Positions 32,961-42,479 of a stretch of DNA of 64,000 nt are shown here, piece by piece. The translations under genes and the position numbers were made by a program. The stretch lies in the NCBI RefSeq assembly GCF_020618775.1, contig NZ_JAESVB010000010.1:1-64000 (forward strand), given 5' to 3'. The first letter of the stretch is position 1, and every line of letters starts with the position of its first letter. This DNA comes from Acidisoma silvae (GTDB lineage: Bacteria; Pseudomonadota; Alphaproteobacteria; Acetobacterales; Acetobacteraceae). The notes below the pieces were generated by a model that made no database searches, was not told the DNA's origin, and saw only the letters and a list, made by a program, of their open reading frames with translations.

Positions 32961-34571
32961 ATGGCTCATTCGGCTATTCCGACCGCATTCGACTTCATCA
33001 TCGTTGGTGCGGGGTCTGCGGGCTGTGTGATCGCCAATCGGCTGAGTGCCGATCCTGCCGTCAGCGTCTGCCTGATTGAAGGCGGTGCGAAGGATAACAC
33101 GCCGCGCATTCATGTGCCGGCTGGCACGGTGACGCTCTATACGAGCAAAACCTACGCCTATCATTTTGAGTCGGTGCCGCAGAGGCATCTGAACAATCGG
33201 AAAATCCCGGTGCCGCGGGGCCGCATGCTGGGCGGTTCCAGCTCCATGAACAGCATGATTTACATCCGGGGGGATCGCTCGGATTACGATGACTGGCGCG
33301 ACATGGGCTGCCCCGGCTGGGGCTATGATGATGTGCTGCCCTATTTCAAGAAATCGGAAGCCGACCAGCTTGGGCTTGACCCTGCCTATCATGGCAAGTC
33401 GGGCGAACTGGACGTCACCAGGCCACGCGACCCGAATAGCGTCTCACGCCTCTTCGTCGATGCGGCGGCCGAGGCGGGGCAGACGCGCAGCGGTGATTTC
33501 AACGGCGCCGAATTGGAAGGTGTCGGTGTCTATAACGTTACGCAGCGCAACGGCCAGCGGCTGAGCAGCTATCGCGCTTTCGTGGCCCCTGTCCGCAATC
33601 GGACCAATCTGCATGTGCTGACCGACGCCGAGGTCATGACTCTCACCATGGACGGCACCCGGGTTACGGGCGTGGCGCTTAAGACAATCAGCGGGAACAA
33701 AACCCTGACGGCGCGGCGTGAGGTTATTCTGAGTGCCGGTGCGCTCGGTTCGCCGCAGCTTCTGATGGCTTCCGGGATCGGCGATGCGGACGAGCTGACA
33801 CGGGCCGGTGTCACTATCCGCCACCATCTGCCGTCCGTCGGCAAACACCTGCAAGACCATCTGGACGCGCTGGTTTCATTCCGCTCCGACAGCGGCAAGG
33901 GCCTTGCGATCTCTGCGAGCACGATTGCGCCCGTGCTGGCCTCGCCCTTCAAATATCTGCTGCAACGCAAAGGGTGGTGGACGACGAATTATGTGGAATC
34001 GGGCGGTTTCGCGCGCACGAAATACGCCAATGCCGTTCCCGATATCCAGTTTCACTTCATCCCCTTCCTGCGCCTGCCGGGTGGCAAGCTTTTCGAGTGG
34101 GGGCATGGCTTCGGCATCCATACCTGCCTGCTGCAACCGAAAAGTCGCGGCGCCGTGGCGCTCGCGGCCGATGGCAGCGGCCGGAACCTTGCGATCGATT
34201 TCAACTTTCTGGATCGTGAGGAGGATGCTCGCGTTCTGGTTGAAGGGCTGAGAACGGCGCGTGCCATTCTCAACGCGCCGGCTTTCGATATCCTGCGCGG
34301 CAAGGAAGCCGCTCCGGGCGTGGATAAGCAAAGCGACGAGGCCTTGCTCGACTATATCCGGCAATTCGCCTCCACCGTCTTTCATCCCTCCGGCACCTGC
34401 CGCATGGGCAGCGACGAGGATGCCGTCGTGACACCGGACCTGAAAGTGCGTGGGCTGCAAGGGCTGCGCGTTGCTGACGCATCCATCATGCCAAAGCTTG
34501 TCAGCGGCAATACCAATGCGCCTTCCATCATGATCGGAGAAAAAGCGGCGGCGATGATTCTGGCCGCCTGA
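32961..34571 (+). CDS. GMC-family FAD oxidoreductase (choline/alcohol dehydrogenase-like)
   Basis: ATG 32961 gives 536 residues. The Rossmann FAD loop DFIIVGAGSAGCVIANRLSADP is near the N-terminus. The GMC signatures follow: PRGRMLGGSSSMNSMIYIRGDRSDYDDW and GALGSPQLLMASGIGDADEL. The C-terminal catalytic region contains VFHPSGTCRMGSDEDAVV and NTNAPSIMIGEKAA, with the active-site His of FHPSGTC. Members oxidise alcohols such as choline or glycol ethers and pass electrons to quinones. It has no signal peptide and no clear operon partner; the upstream 258 bases show no gene. Confidence 0.92.
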   Translation: MAHSAIPTAFDFIIVGAGSAGCVIANRLSADPAVSVCLIEGGAKDNTPRIHVPAGTVTLYTSKTYAYHFESVPQRHLNNRKIPVPRGRMLGGSSSMNSMIYIRGDRSDYDDWRDMGCPGWGYDDVLPYFKKSEADQLGLDPAYHGKSGELDVTRPRDPNSVSRLFVDAAAEAGQTRSGDFNGAELEGVGVYNVTQRNGQRLSSYRAFVAPVRNRTNLHVLTDAEVMTLTMDGTRVTGVALKTISGNKTLTARREVILSAGALGSPQLLMASGIGDADELTRAGVTIRHHLPSVGKHLQDHLDALVSFRSDSGKGLAISASTIAPVLASPFKYLLQRKGWWTTNYVESGGFARTKYANAVPDIQFHFIPFLRLPGGKLFEWGHGFGIHTCLLQPKSRGAVALAADGSGRNLAIDFNFLDREEDARVLVEGLRTARAILNAPAFDILRGKEAAPGVDKQSDEALLDYIRQFASTVFHPSGTCRMGSDEDAVVTPDLKVRGLQGLRVADASIMPKLVSGNTNAPSIMIGEKAAAMILAA

Positions 34572-34927
34572 ACCCCGCCTTCGCTTTATAGGCACTTCGG
34601 TTGATCGAAGCATATGGCGATGTTAGAGCGGGCAGGGATGGCCTCAATTTTGTTGCGATATAACAATTATAAGAAACGCTGCGGCCTCATGTCGTCTGCG
34701 GTTTAGGGTATTCCCTTGCTGTGGCGCTGCCCAAGGCGAAGTTCGCGTCAAACGGCCTGGGGCTCACCTATCCTTGGTTGAAAATGGAATTTCCCCGCCG
34801 GGAACTATGGCAGCGGTGAGCGCGGCCAGTCTCACATGGTCTTGAGCTGATGTAATGGCTGCTCGCTAAGTGTAACCTCTCTGGCTCGCCGACCGTATAG
34901 AGTGGTGAAGCATCTGGGAGCATAACC
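34572..34927. other. 356-base gap upstream of msrB
   Basis: No gene is supported. The last 15 bases contain GGGAG at good spacing for the msrB start, so the promoter of the msrB-msrA pair is expected within this stretch. I see no convincing promoter boxes or terminator. Confidence 0.4.
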
Positions 34928-35419
34928 ATGGCTAGGCGACGTGACCTTTTGGGATTGCTGGGTTTAGGCGTTGTCGGGGGGGGGCTATTCAGCCTGCGTT
35001 CGCACTCAGCCCAAGCGGATGCCACGGTTTATCCGGTGAGCCACACGGACGCGGAATGGCGCGCCATGCTTAGTCCGGCGGCCTATACCGTGTTGCGGCA
35101 GCAGGGCACAGAAGTGCCGTTTTCCAGCAAGTTGGATTACGAAACGCGCAAGGGCATCTATGCCTGCGCCGGCTGCGCCCTGCCGGTTTATGCTTCCGCG
35201 ACCAAATATGACAGTCATACCGGCTGGCCGAGTTTCTGGCAGCCTTTGCCCAAAGGCATTGCCGAGACTGTCGACAACAGCTTCGGCATGCAGCGGACAG
35301 AGGTTCATTGCAGCCGCTGCGGTGGCCATTTGGGCCATGTCTTCCCCGATGGACCGCAACCCACGGGCCTGCGTTATTGCATGAACGGTGTCGCTCTCAC
35401 CTTCACGGCTTCAGCCTAA
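34928..35419 (+). CDS. msrB: Exported peptide-methionine (R)-S-oxide reductase
   Basis: The 163-residue protein begins MARRRDLLGLLGLGVVGGGLF, a twin-arginine-like signal, so it probably acts in the periplasm. The MsrB domain has both zinc Cys pairs (CAGC near 79 and CSRC near 125), the substrate region SHTGWPSFWQPL and the catalytic Cys in LRYCMNGVAL. MsrB repairs R-methionine sulfoxide in oxidised proteins. The msrA gene follows after 12 bases, giving a pair that covers both stereoisomers. An exported MsrAB pair needs electrons delivered across the membrane; no donor gene is seen nearby. Confidence 0.93.
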   Translation: MARRRDLLGLLGLGVVGGGLFSLRSHSAQADATVYPVSHTDAEWRAMLSPAAYTVLRQQGTEVPFSSKLDYETRKGIYACAGCALPVYASATKYDSHTGWPSFWQPLPKGIAETVDNSFGMQRTEVHCSRCGGHLGHVFPDGPQPTGLRYCMNGVALTFTASA

Positions 35420-35431
35420 GGGACCTTTGTC

Positions 35432-36160
35432 ATGGCTCGTCGATCTCGTCTGATCGCTATCCTGTCCAGCACGGCCTTGGCCGCTGTCCTGGCGGTCGGT
35501 GCGCTTACTTTCGCAGCTGGCCATAGTCAGGCCGAGGCGCTGAACAAGCTGGTGCCGGCACCCAGCCTTGATGAAAAGCCCGGCACGGCAGGTTCTGAAA
35601 CACTGATCCTGGCTGGCGGCTGTTTCTGGGGCGTGCAGGGCGTTTTTCAGCATGTCCGTGGCGTCACGGAAGCCATGGCGGGCTATGACGGGGGCAGTGC
35701 GGCCAACGCCCAGTACGAACTGGTAAGCACCAGCACAACCGGTCATGCGGAATCGGTGCGCATCACCTACGATCCGAAGGTCATTACCTACGGTAAACTG
35801 CTACAGGTCTATTTCTCGGTCGCGACTGACCCGACGCAGGTGAACCAGCAATACCCGGATACCGGTTCGCAATACCGGTCTGAGATCTTTGCCACGACGC
35901 CGGAGCAGGCCGCCATTGCCAGCGCCTACGTCGCGCAGCTCGATCATTCAAAAGTTTATTCTGCACCCGTTGCCACGATCGTCGGCAAGAATAGCGGGTT
36001 CTATCCGGCTGAGGCCTATCATCAGAACTACCTGACGCTGCATCCGGACAGTGAATATATCGCGACCTTCGATATGCCGAAGATCGGTGCATTGCAAAAG
36101 CTCTTTCCGGCTAGCTTTCTCACCCAGCCGGTGCTGGTTCAAGGCGTGAAGGGATCCTGA
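35432..36160 (+). CDS. msrA: Exported peptide-methionine (S)-S-oxide reductase
   Basis: The 242-residue protein has a Sec-type signal (RLIAILSSTALAAVLAVGALTFAAGHSQA) and then the MsrA domain with catalytic GCFWGVQGVFQ (about residues 63-73). Other MsrA motifs are VTEAMAGYDGG, STTGHAESVRITYDP, and a C-terminal FYPAEAYHQNYL. It reduces S-methionine sulfoxide. Location after msrB with a short gap indicates one operon for repair of oxidised envelope proteins. A hairpin follows the stop. Confidence 0.93.
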   Translation: MARRSRLIAILSSTALAAVLAVGALTFAAGHSQAEALNKLVPAPSLDEKPGTAGSETLILAGGCFWGVQGVFQHVRGVTEAMAGYDGGSAANAQYELVSTSTTGHAESVRITYDPKVITYGKLLQVYFSVATDPTQVNQQYPDTGSQYRSEIFATTPEQAAIASAYVAQLDHSKVYSAPVATIVGKNSGFYPAEAYHQNYLTLHPDSEYIATFDMPKIGALQKLFPASFLTQPVLVQGVKGS

Positions 36161-36199
36161 CCTGATTATTTGAGATCAGAGCGATTGCAAGACGGAACG

Positions 36200-36224
36200 G
36201 CCTGAGCTGCCTTGCTGCTCAGGC
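36200..36224. terminator. Hairpin between convergent msrA and receiver-like gene
   Basis: GCCTGAGC and GCTCAGGC are perfect 8-base arms with a 9-base loop, overlapping the last bases of the leftward receiver-like gene. It can serve both convergent transcription units. No T-run is present. Confidence 0.55.
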
Positions 36225-36665
36225 ATCTCCACGCCGCCGGCGCGCCCGTTCGTGTTCCAATATCTTGACGAATGACGACAGGCTGGTAACCCGCGACAGG
36301 AAATAGGTTGAAGCGCCGCTTTTGACGCTTTTGCCAAGAACGTCGGAATCCAGCATAGGCGCGTCTGACACCAAAATAATGCTCGCACCTGGATAAGCGT
36401 CGCTCAATGTCTCGACTTCATCAAAGTCGCGGAATTTCGCATCGTGTGAGTGGTATATAACCGTATCGAAAATCTTGTCCTGATGATCGACGCAATCGCC
36501 GATGCTGTTGAAGGGAGTGATTTCAAAAGAGCTATCGGCATTGAGAACGGCGGTGGAGAGAATCTCTCTGGTCAGCCAAACCTCATCGACCCAAGCAATG
36601 TGGGTATTGGTATTTTCGGCCTGCAGATAACTGCCGATGTAATTCCCATTGGCGGGCGCGGACAT
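36219..36665 (-). CDS. Stand-alone degenerate receiver-domain protein
   Basis: From ATG 36665 (GAGG upstream) the protein has 148 residues. The fold pattern is that of a response-regulator receiver: HIAWVDEVWLTREILSTAV with the acidic pair, then FDTVIYHSHDAKF where the phosphorylated Asp should lie, IILVSDAPML, GASTYFLSRV, and a last helix SFVKILEHERARRRRGDA. The phospho-acceptor strand reads VIYHS in place of VLLDI, and the conserved Lys is not evident. It is therefore probably a phosphorylation-independent pseudo-receiver. There is no output domain. It shares strand with the Fic-fold regulator upstream, separated by 103 bases. Confidence 0.5.
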   Translation of the reverse strand: MSAPANGNYIGSYLQAENTNTHIAWVDEVWLTREILSTAVLNADSSFEITPFNSIGDCVDHQDKIFDTVIYHSHDAKFRDFDEVETLSDAYPGASIILVSDAPMLDSDVLGKSVKSGASTYFLSRVTSLSSFVKILEHERARRRRGDA

Positions 36666-36768
36666 GACAACCTCAACAAGATCAATGTACAATATCGATA
36701 GAGTTCGTAGTCTCGTTACTGATCAAAACATAAGGCCATCAGAGTTTACCAAAAATAGCTTTAAGCCT

Positions 36769-37977
36769 TCAGCATTGACCTGCAGACGTGAGAACAGCAA
36801 GAACCTGCGGCGCATAAAAGCGGCGCGTGCCATGGGTTGCGCTATAAATTCGGACAATTCCCAAAGAAACCAAATCGGATACGATTCGGTCGGCCGTACG
36901 AAGGCTCATACCAAAGTCTCTTGCAATATCAACTGTATTGCCGACGGGACTGGCTCCGAGCGACAGCGCGATGCCCATAGCGCCCAGTTTGGCGGTATGG
37001 CGACGACCGTCGAATGCCTTGATCCAGCTGAGTGACAGCTGTTCTAAAGTATCGCGACATTGGTTCGCCTCAAGCAACGCGGCTTCAAGAATATCCAGAA
37101 ACCGGGCACACCATGGAGTCCAGTCACCATTCTCCAGTGCGGAGGTCAGCGCCTCATCGATCTGGGAACGATAGGTCGAGAAGGCTTCGCTCATAAAAAG
37201 AGGGGGCAGACCCTCCCAGCGCAAGTTCATCGTTGTAAAGGCAAGGCAGACAGCTTCCCGTCCGGCCGTCGGTGGCAGTAAGGTCCAAAGCTGACCGACA
37301 CTCATGGCCAGGCGGAGAAGAACGGACGTTTGCTCCTCCGAATTGACAAAATCCATAAGCGTTTGTGCATCGTCCGCGCCATCCACCAGGGATGGTGGCA
37401 TATTCCATTGCGAATCATCGCTGACGTTGATCCGGCTCTGTCCACTCAGCCGTGGATGCATATCGGTATCGGCTTCTGTTTCGATGCTCGCGGCTGACTG
37501 CATCATGTCCAGAAGCGTCACGAGTTCTGCCGCTGTTTGCGGTCGCTCGGCGGCAAGCACAGTTTCAGTGTTCAGCAGGGCCAGGCTGTGTATGCGATGG
37601 GGAATGCGAACACCCGGACCGTCCGCGACATGAACGATCAATTCCAGCAGGTCAAGCGCAGGCATGCGTGATCCGGCCGCGATAACGGCGTCCCGCTGGC
37701 CCATCAAATGATTAAATTGCCGCGCATTATCGTGTTCGCCAAGCTTCACGCCGAACGCCACAATTTGAAAAATCAGTCGCTCTGCGCGCTGGAAAAGGCC
37801 AAGGTCCGAAATCTCACGAGGCAGATTGATAGGCGCGCACATAGCTTTGCTACCGTGAAAAAAACGCGGCTCAACGAGATATGGACCTGAACAATCGTGA
37901 AAGTGAAGCACGGGAACATCCCTGTTGCGACAACGGCTTTCGCAGTCAGATTTCAGTCTTGCAATTTCGGAAAACAC
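36769..37977 (-). CDS. Fic-fold protein lacking the catalytic motif, with C-terminal winged helix
   Basis: The frame from GTG 37977 gives 402 residues; no ribosome site is seen there, and ATG 37842 is an alternative start. Residues about 190-300 follow the Fic pattern: NMPPSLVDGADDAQTLMDFV, then LPPLFMSEAFSTYRSQIDEALTSALENGDWTPWCARFL. The HPFxDGNGR box expected at about 233-243 reads LLPPTAGREAV, so AMP transfer is not possible. The end (TADRIVSDLVSLGIVRIYSATHGTRRFYAPQVL) is a winged helix as in many Fic proteins and in plasmid DUF1612/HTH proteins. A DNA-binding regulator is the likeliest role. Confidence 0.5.
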   Translation of the reverse strand: MFSEIARLKSDCESRCRNRDVPVLHFHDCSGPYLVEPRFFHGSKAMCAPINLPREISDLGLFQRAERLIFQIVAFGVKLGEHDNARQFNHLMGQRDAVIAAGSRMPALDLLELIVHVADGPGVRIPHRIHSLALLNTETVLAAERPQTAAELVTLLDMMQSAASIETEADTDMHPRLSGQSRINVSDDSQWNMPPSLVDGADDAQTLMDFVNSEEQTSVLLRLAMSVGQLWTLLPPTAGREAVCLAFTTMNLRWEGLPPLFMSEAFSTYRSQIDEALTSALENGDWTPWCARFLDILEAALLEANQCRDTLEQLSLSWIKAFDGRRHTAKLGAMGIALSLGASPVGNTVDIARDFGMSLRTADRIVSDLVSLGIVRIYSATHGTRRFYAPQVLAVLTSAGQC

Positions 37978-38663
37978 GAACGGCTAATTTGATGCAGCAA
38001 CTGCGGCAACTGCTCCGCCGATAGCTATATCGGCGATCAAGTCAGGTCAGGCAGTCATCCGGACATGCCTCAACACGGCATTTAGTAGCAACTGACCTGT
38101 CGATTGTGGACTATTAACTTTTGTAACGGCGAATTGCTTATACGCACCAAGGCAAGGCAGCCGCAACATGTTTCTAACGAAAAAGTGAGCAAGTCGTAAA
38201 TTAATCCTTCTGGTTAGAGGGCTTGCTTTAAATTTCGGGAATTATGACTATTGCTACAGCGCAACATGTTATCATGTTGAGGCATTATCCACTAAATTTT
38301 CAATAGATTACGACTGGCAGCGCAATCATTTATGCGATCACGCGACAGGCTAGTTTAATCATAAATCGGAGTAATTTATTTTGATGTTCAAAGCCTCAAA
38401 TGAGGCTTGACCAAAAATTTGATAAGATTTTCTAAATTTGTTTGGTGCTTAACGCTCGTTCATGTGACTTTGGCGAGCAATCCTCACGAAAATGATGTTT
38501 TGATCAAAGACGATAAACCGTGAATTTCTGGGCGATTGAACGCGCTACCTCTATCAAGAGGCTGCCGTCGTCGCAATTTATCCAGAAGGTGATGGGCCGG
38601 CTATTCGTAAGGGTAGCGATTGCTGCCTTTAGGAGTAATGAAAAAGAACGCGACCTTATTTGG
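37978..38663. other. 686-base AT-rich non-coding region
   Basis: The region separates the 3' end of the urease operon from the start of the Fic-fold gene and is much richer in A and T than its surroundings. It contains a GCCGATA-GCTA-TATCGGC hairpin (38017-38034) and a CCTCT/AGAGG mini-hairpin near 38550. I see no gene, RNA gene or IS end. It probably includes the promoter of the Fic-fold gene and may mark an insertion boundary. Confidence 0.5.
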
Positions 38664-39452
38664 TCAGAGGTCGAGCATTGAAGACAAAAGCATCTCGCGC
38701 ATTCTGGTCATTCCACTGTCCAGATCGCCGCCATCTCGTGCCGCGAACCGGATCATAATCCCGCTATCCGCCCGTAGTTGTGTCATGCCCCAATAGCAGG
38801 CCCAGTCGTGAGATGAGATCAGAAATTTAATGTCCTTATATCGACTTTTAGTTATCTCAGCGACAAGCCAGAGGGTGCCGAACGCCCGATAGGGACCGGC
38901 TTCACCATTCGCATCGGTGATCATCATCCGGTCGCGCGCAATCAGCCGACCGGCCGAGTTTTGGATGCTGATACGATTGTCCAGCGCGCGTGATGCGGTT
39001 GGCATGCCGTTTGGATCGTGCATTAGCACGCTATCTTGAAGAAGCGCGGTTGCGCCCGGTCCAAGGGTCAAGTCGACCGACTGCACCAACATGCTGCCGG
39101 GGAGAAGAATTGTCGGGCGCGGCAAGTAGTCCAGCCTGGCGCTATCGGCCAATTGCAGCGATACCGCGCATTGCGCAGCTGCCTTGTCCCGGCGGTCATG
39201 GACGATCGTGGCCGAAGGCATGCGAATGATGGCTGTAGCACCGCTGCCCAAGGTCACGCGCTGCGCGACGCGCTCACCCCCGAACAATCCGCCCGATATG
39301 GATTGTATGACAATCTCGGCATCCGGCCCTCTGCCGCGCAGAGGTGCGGTGATGAAGAACGGATAAGTGACATGACGCCGCGCCAGCACCGTCTGGCCGG
39401 CGCGCGTCTCAAAGGTGAGATCGAGCGGCGGACGGCATTCTGTTGTGGTCAT
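38664..39452 (-). CDS. ureD: Urease accessory protein UreD
   Basis: From ATG 39452, overlapping ureG by four bases, the protein has 262 residues. UreD features are visible: [73 protein letters not shown] and a central [10 protein letters not shown]. UreD docks on the urease apoprotein and with UreF and UreG delivers nickel. It is the last gene of the operon, an uncommon position because ureD usually comes first. Sequence is on the divergent side for the family. Confidence 0.85.
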   Translation of the reverse strand: MTTTECRPPLDLTFETRAGQTVLARRHVTYPFFITAPLRGRGPDAEIVIQSISGGLFGGERVAQRVTLGSGATAIIRMPSATIVHDRRDKAAAQCAVSLQLADSARLDYLPRPTILLPGSMLVQSVDLTLGPGATALLQDSVLMHDPNGMPTASRALDNRISIQNSAGRLIARDRMMITDANGEAGPYRAFGTLWLVAEITKSRYKDIKFLISSHDWACYWGMTQLRADSGIMIRFAARDGGDLDSGMTRMREMLLSSMLDL

Positions 39453-40069
39453 GCAGGCTGATAGAGGACAGCGGCGCATAGCGCGTCGGCAACAGCATCG
39501 ATCCCCTCATTCGCGCGGCAATTGGTGCATAGGACTGCGCGGCCTTGGCGGGCAGTTGAAGCCTCGCGGATCATGGGCTCCAAGGTCACGCCGACATAGG
39601 GTGCAAGATCGACCTTGTTGATGACGAGGAGATCGGACTGGATGACGCCAGGGCCGCGCTTACGGGGAATATCATCGCCACCCGCCACGTCGATCACGAA
39701 GAGCCAGTAATCGACAAGATCAAGCGAGAAGGTGGAGGCCAGATTATCTCCGCCACTTTCGATCAGGATGAGATCGAGCGTCGGGAAGGCGCGGTCAAGA
39801 CTGTCGGCGGCTTCCATGTTCAGGGTCGGATCCTCGCGGATCACCGTATGCGGGCAGGCACCAGCCTCGACGGCCAAAATGCGCTCCGGCGCCAGAAGAT
39901 TGGTGCGGCGCAGCCGCTCGGCATCTTCATGCGTGACGAGATCATTGGTGATGACGGCGAGGTCGATGCCCCGCCGGTGCAGTGCCGGTATCAGCCGCTC
40001 GACCAGTGCTGTCTTGCCCGAACCGACCGGCCCGCCGATACCGACGCGGGCGGCGCCATTCTTCCTCAT
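39449..40069 (-). CDS. ureG: Urease accessory GTPase UreG
   Basis: The 206-residue protein has the P-loop [14 protein letters not shown] near the N-terminus, the nickel-binding-type motif GACPHT (Cys-Pro-His), [16 protein letters not shown] and the guanine-specificity motif [12 protein letters not shown]. UreG hydrolyses GTP to drive nickel insertion into urease. Its start overlaps the end of ureC by four bases. The family is well conserved and the call is secure. Confidence 0.96.
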   Translation of the reverse strand: MRKNGAARVGIGGPVGSGKTALVERLIPALHRRGIDLAVITNDLVTHEDAERLRRTNLLAPERILAVEAGACPHTVIREDPTLNMEAADSLDRAFPTLDLILIESGGDNLASTFSLDLVDYWLFVIDVAGGDDIPRKRGPGVIQSDLLVINKVDLAPYVGVTLEPMIREASTARQGRAVLCTNCRANEGIDAVADALCAAVLYQPA

Positions 40070-41772
40070 CGCAGCATATACTTCCTGTTGAGGGGCACGA
40101 CGGAAGCCGGCGGGCAGGTGAGCAGCCGGCCATCGGCACGAACCTCGAAAGTGGCTGAATCAACCTCGATATGCGGCTGTGCATCGTTGCGGATCATGTG
40201 CCGCTTGCCGAGGCTGCGGACGGAGGTGATGGGCACCATGCGCTTGCCGACACCGAGCTTGGTTTTGATATCGGCCTGAATCGCGAGTTTGGATACGAAG
40301 GTGACGCCGAGATGCTGGGGGGAAACGCCGGTCGATCCCCACATCGGCCGCTGTATCATCGGTTCGCTGTCGATCTGGCTGGCATTTGCGTCGCCCATCA
40401 CCGCCCAGGCGATGAAGCCGCGCTTCATGACCAGCCAGGGCTTGATGCCAAAGGCGGCGCGCTTCCAAAAAACCAGATCGGCCATTTTGCCGGGGGCGAT
40501 GGACCCGACATGGCTGTCGATCCCGGCCGCGATGGCCGGGTTGATCGTGTATTTCGCGATATAGCGCTTGATGCGCTCGTTATCGGCGCGCGCTGTCTTC
40601 TCCTCAGCCAGCCGGCCGACACGGTCCTTCATGACGGCTGCCAGTTGCCAGGCCTTGGCGACGTTTTCGGCCAGCCGGCCCATGCCCTGGCTGTCGGTCG
40701 CGAAGATGGAAATGGCGCCCATATCGTGCAGAAAATCCTCTGCCGCCATGCTCTGTGGCCGGATGCGGGATTCCGCAAAGGCCAGATCCTCCGCCAGCCG
40801 CCAGTTCATGACATGTGCCAGCATCGTCATCGGCAGGCCTTCATTCAAGGCATAGGCGGTGAAGGGATTGGTCGGATTGGTGGAGGAGGGCAGAACATTG
40901 GCGAAACTATTGACGCGCAGAAGATCGGGCGCATGGCCGCCCCCGGCACCCTCGGTATGATACATATGGATTGTGCGATTGCCGACCGCGCGGAGCGTAT
41001 CCTCGCAAAAGCCGAATTCGTTGATCGTATCGGTGTGCAGATTGACGCAAAAATCATTGCGGTCGGCGGCGATCAGCGATCCGTTGATGACAGCGCCCGA
41101 AGCGCCGAAATCTTCATGGATTTTGACGCCAAGCGCGCCGCCTGCGACCGACTCCTCCACAGAGCCAGGATCAGAACAGCCGCGCCCGAGGAATCCAAAA
41201 TTGAGACAGGAACTGTCGGCACCCTGAATCAGTTGGCCGAGCACATTGGGACCGGAACATGACACATCAAAATGAGGACCGGGGGACATGCCGATGATGG
41301 TGGTGGTGCCGCCTGCCAGGGCATGTTCGCTTTGCTGCGGCGAGAGGAAATGCGCATGCGCTTCCACCGCGCCGGCGGTGATAATGTAAGGCTCACCATG
41401 ATAGACGGTCGTATTGGGACCGGTGCGGAGCTTGGGATCGACACCCGCCATGATATCCGGATTGCCGGCCTTGCCGATACCGACGATCAACCCGTCGCGA
41501 ATGCCGATATCGGCTTTGATGATGCCAAGAATCGGGTCGATGATGGTGGCGTTCTGGATGACGCTGTCGAGCGCGCCTGAGGCATAGGTGCCGGTTGTCT
41601 GAAAGCCTTCGCCGTCACGCATCATCTTGCCGGCGCCGGTCGTCAGTTCCTCGCCATAGAGCGTGAAATCCTGCTCGATTTCGGCGAGCAGGTTGGTATC
41701 GCCCAGGCGGATCATATCGCCCGTGGTGGGGCCGAAGGTCGCAGCGTAATCGCGGCGCGAGATTTTTGCCAT
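40066..41772 (-). CDS. ureC: Urease alpha (catalytic) subunit, divergent form
   Basis: The 568-residue protein has the nickel-site residues of urease: HAHF (two His), the carbamylated Lys in [41 protein letters not shown] and the Asp in [17 protein letters not shown] holds the substrate-orienting Arg. It differs from classical UreC in two visible ways. The opening of the site reads [11 protein letters not shown] in place of TAGGIDTHIHW, and the mobile flap reads MTMLAHVMN where MVCHHL is usual, so the flap Cys is Ala. Both suggest a distinct urease subgroup that should still bind nickel. Urea hydrolysis is expected. Confidence 0.94.
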   Translation of the reverse strand: MAKISRRDYAATFGPTTGDMIRLGDTNLLAEIEQDFTLYGEELTTGAGKMMRDGEGFQTTGTYASGALDSVIQNATIIDPILGIIKADIGIRDGLIVGIGKAGNPDIMAGVDPKLRTGPNTTVYHGEPYIITAGAVEAHAHFLSPQQSEHALAGGTTTIIGMSPGPHFDVSCSGPNVLGQLIQGADSSCLNFGFLGRGCSDPGSVEESVAGGALGVKIHEDFGASGAVINGSLIAADRNDFCVNLHTDTINEFGFCEDTLRAVGNRTIHMYHTEGAGGGHAPDLLRVNSFANVLPSSTNPTNPFTAYALNEGLPMTMLAHVMNWRLAEDLAFAESRIRPQSMAAEDFLHDMGAISIFATDSQGMGRLAENVAKAWQLAAVMKDRVGRLAEEKTARADNERIKRYIAKYTINPAIAAGIDSHVGSIAPGKMADLVFWKRAAFGIKPWLVMKRGFIAWAVMGDANASQIDSEPMIQRPMWGSTGVSPQHLGVTFVSKLAIQADIKTKLGVGKRMVPITSVRSLGKRHMIRNDAQPHIEVDSATFEVRADGRLLTCPPASVVPLNRKYMLR

Positions 41773-41773
41773 G

Positions 41774-42469
41774 TCAAATACCCCGGTAGCCGCCGGCGCG
41801 GGCGGCCGCGAAGGCGGCCTCGCGCACCGTGTCGTCGTCCAGCCTGCCCTCGGTCAGTCCTGACTGGCCGCGCACAATACGGTCCCCCGCCATGGGGATA
41901 AGCGTGACGCGCTTGCGCAACCCTGGCTCGAACCGCACGCCGCCGCCTGACAGCACATCCAGCCGCTTGCCGAAAGCCCGGGCGCGGTCGAAATCGAGCG
42001 CTGGATTGACTTCGAAGAAATGCGTGTGGCTGCGAACCTGAATGTCGCGGTCACCGGTATTGATGACGTCGATCATGGTCTGCTCGCGGCCGGCATTCAG
42101 CTCTATTTCACCGTCCAGCGTGATGATTTCGCCCGGCTCCTCACTATCGGCCTGGGCTTCTTCACCCGGCCCGATCGGGTTGAAGACGATCACCATCTTT
42201 GTGCCTTCGGTGAAGTTGGCCTCGACCGAGATCATATCGACCATCGGCGCCACCCCGGGTTCCACATCATCCGCCGTCAGCATCTGGCCAGCCATTTCGA
42301 CGATGGCTTCATATGTCATGCCCTTGCGGGCGGCGAGCAGCATCTCATCCGCGATCAGCGCGATTGCCTCGGGGTGAGAGAGCTTGATGCCATGGCCGCG
42401 CAGGCGCCGGGCATGTTCCGCCGCCATGAAAATCGTCAGACGTTCAACTTCGGTGGGAGCGAGATTCAT
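41774..42469 (-). CDS. ureAB: Fused urease gamma-beta subunit
   Basis: From ATG 42469 the protein has 231 residues. Residues 1-100 are urease gamma (LAPTEVERLTIFMAAEHARRLRGHGIKLSHPEAIALIADEML, then MLTADDVEPGVAPMV). Residues about 125-231 are urease beta (PGEIITLDGEIELNAGREQTMIDVINTGDRDIQVRSHTHFFEVNPALDFDRARAFGKRLDV). An acidic linker (GPGEEAQADSEEPG) joins them. Fused gamma-beta subunits are known in Helicobacter and some other bacteria, but separate genes are the rule. ureC follows after one base. Confidence 0.95.
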   Translation of the reverse strand: MNLAPTEVERLTIFMAAEHARRLRGHGIKLSHPEAIALIADEMLLAARKGMTYEAIVEMAGQMLTADDVEPGVAPMVDMISVEANFTEGTKMVIVFNPIGPGEEAQADSEEPGEIITLDGEIELNAGREQTMIDVINTGDRDIQVRSHTHFFEVNPALDFDRARAFGKRLDVLSGGGVRFEPGLRKRVTLIPMAGDRIVRGQSGLTEGRLDDDTVREAAFAAARAGGYRGI

Positions 42470-42479
42470 CGGCGATCCC

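Noticed and set aside
37978-38663. Possible RNA gene or IS remnant in the AT-rich gap
   Set aside because: Small hairpins exist, but there is no tRNA/rRNA-like structure, no inverted terminal repeat pair and no transposase frame.
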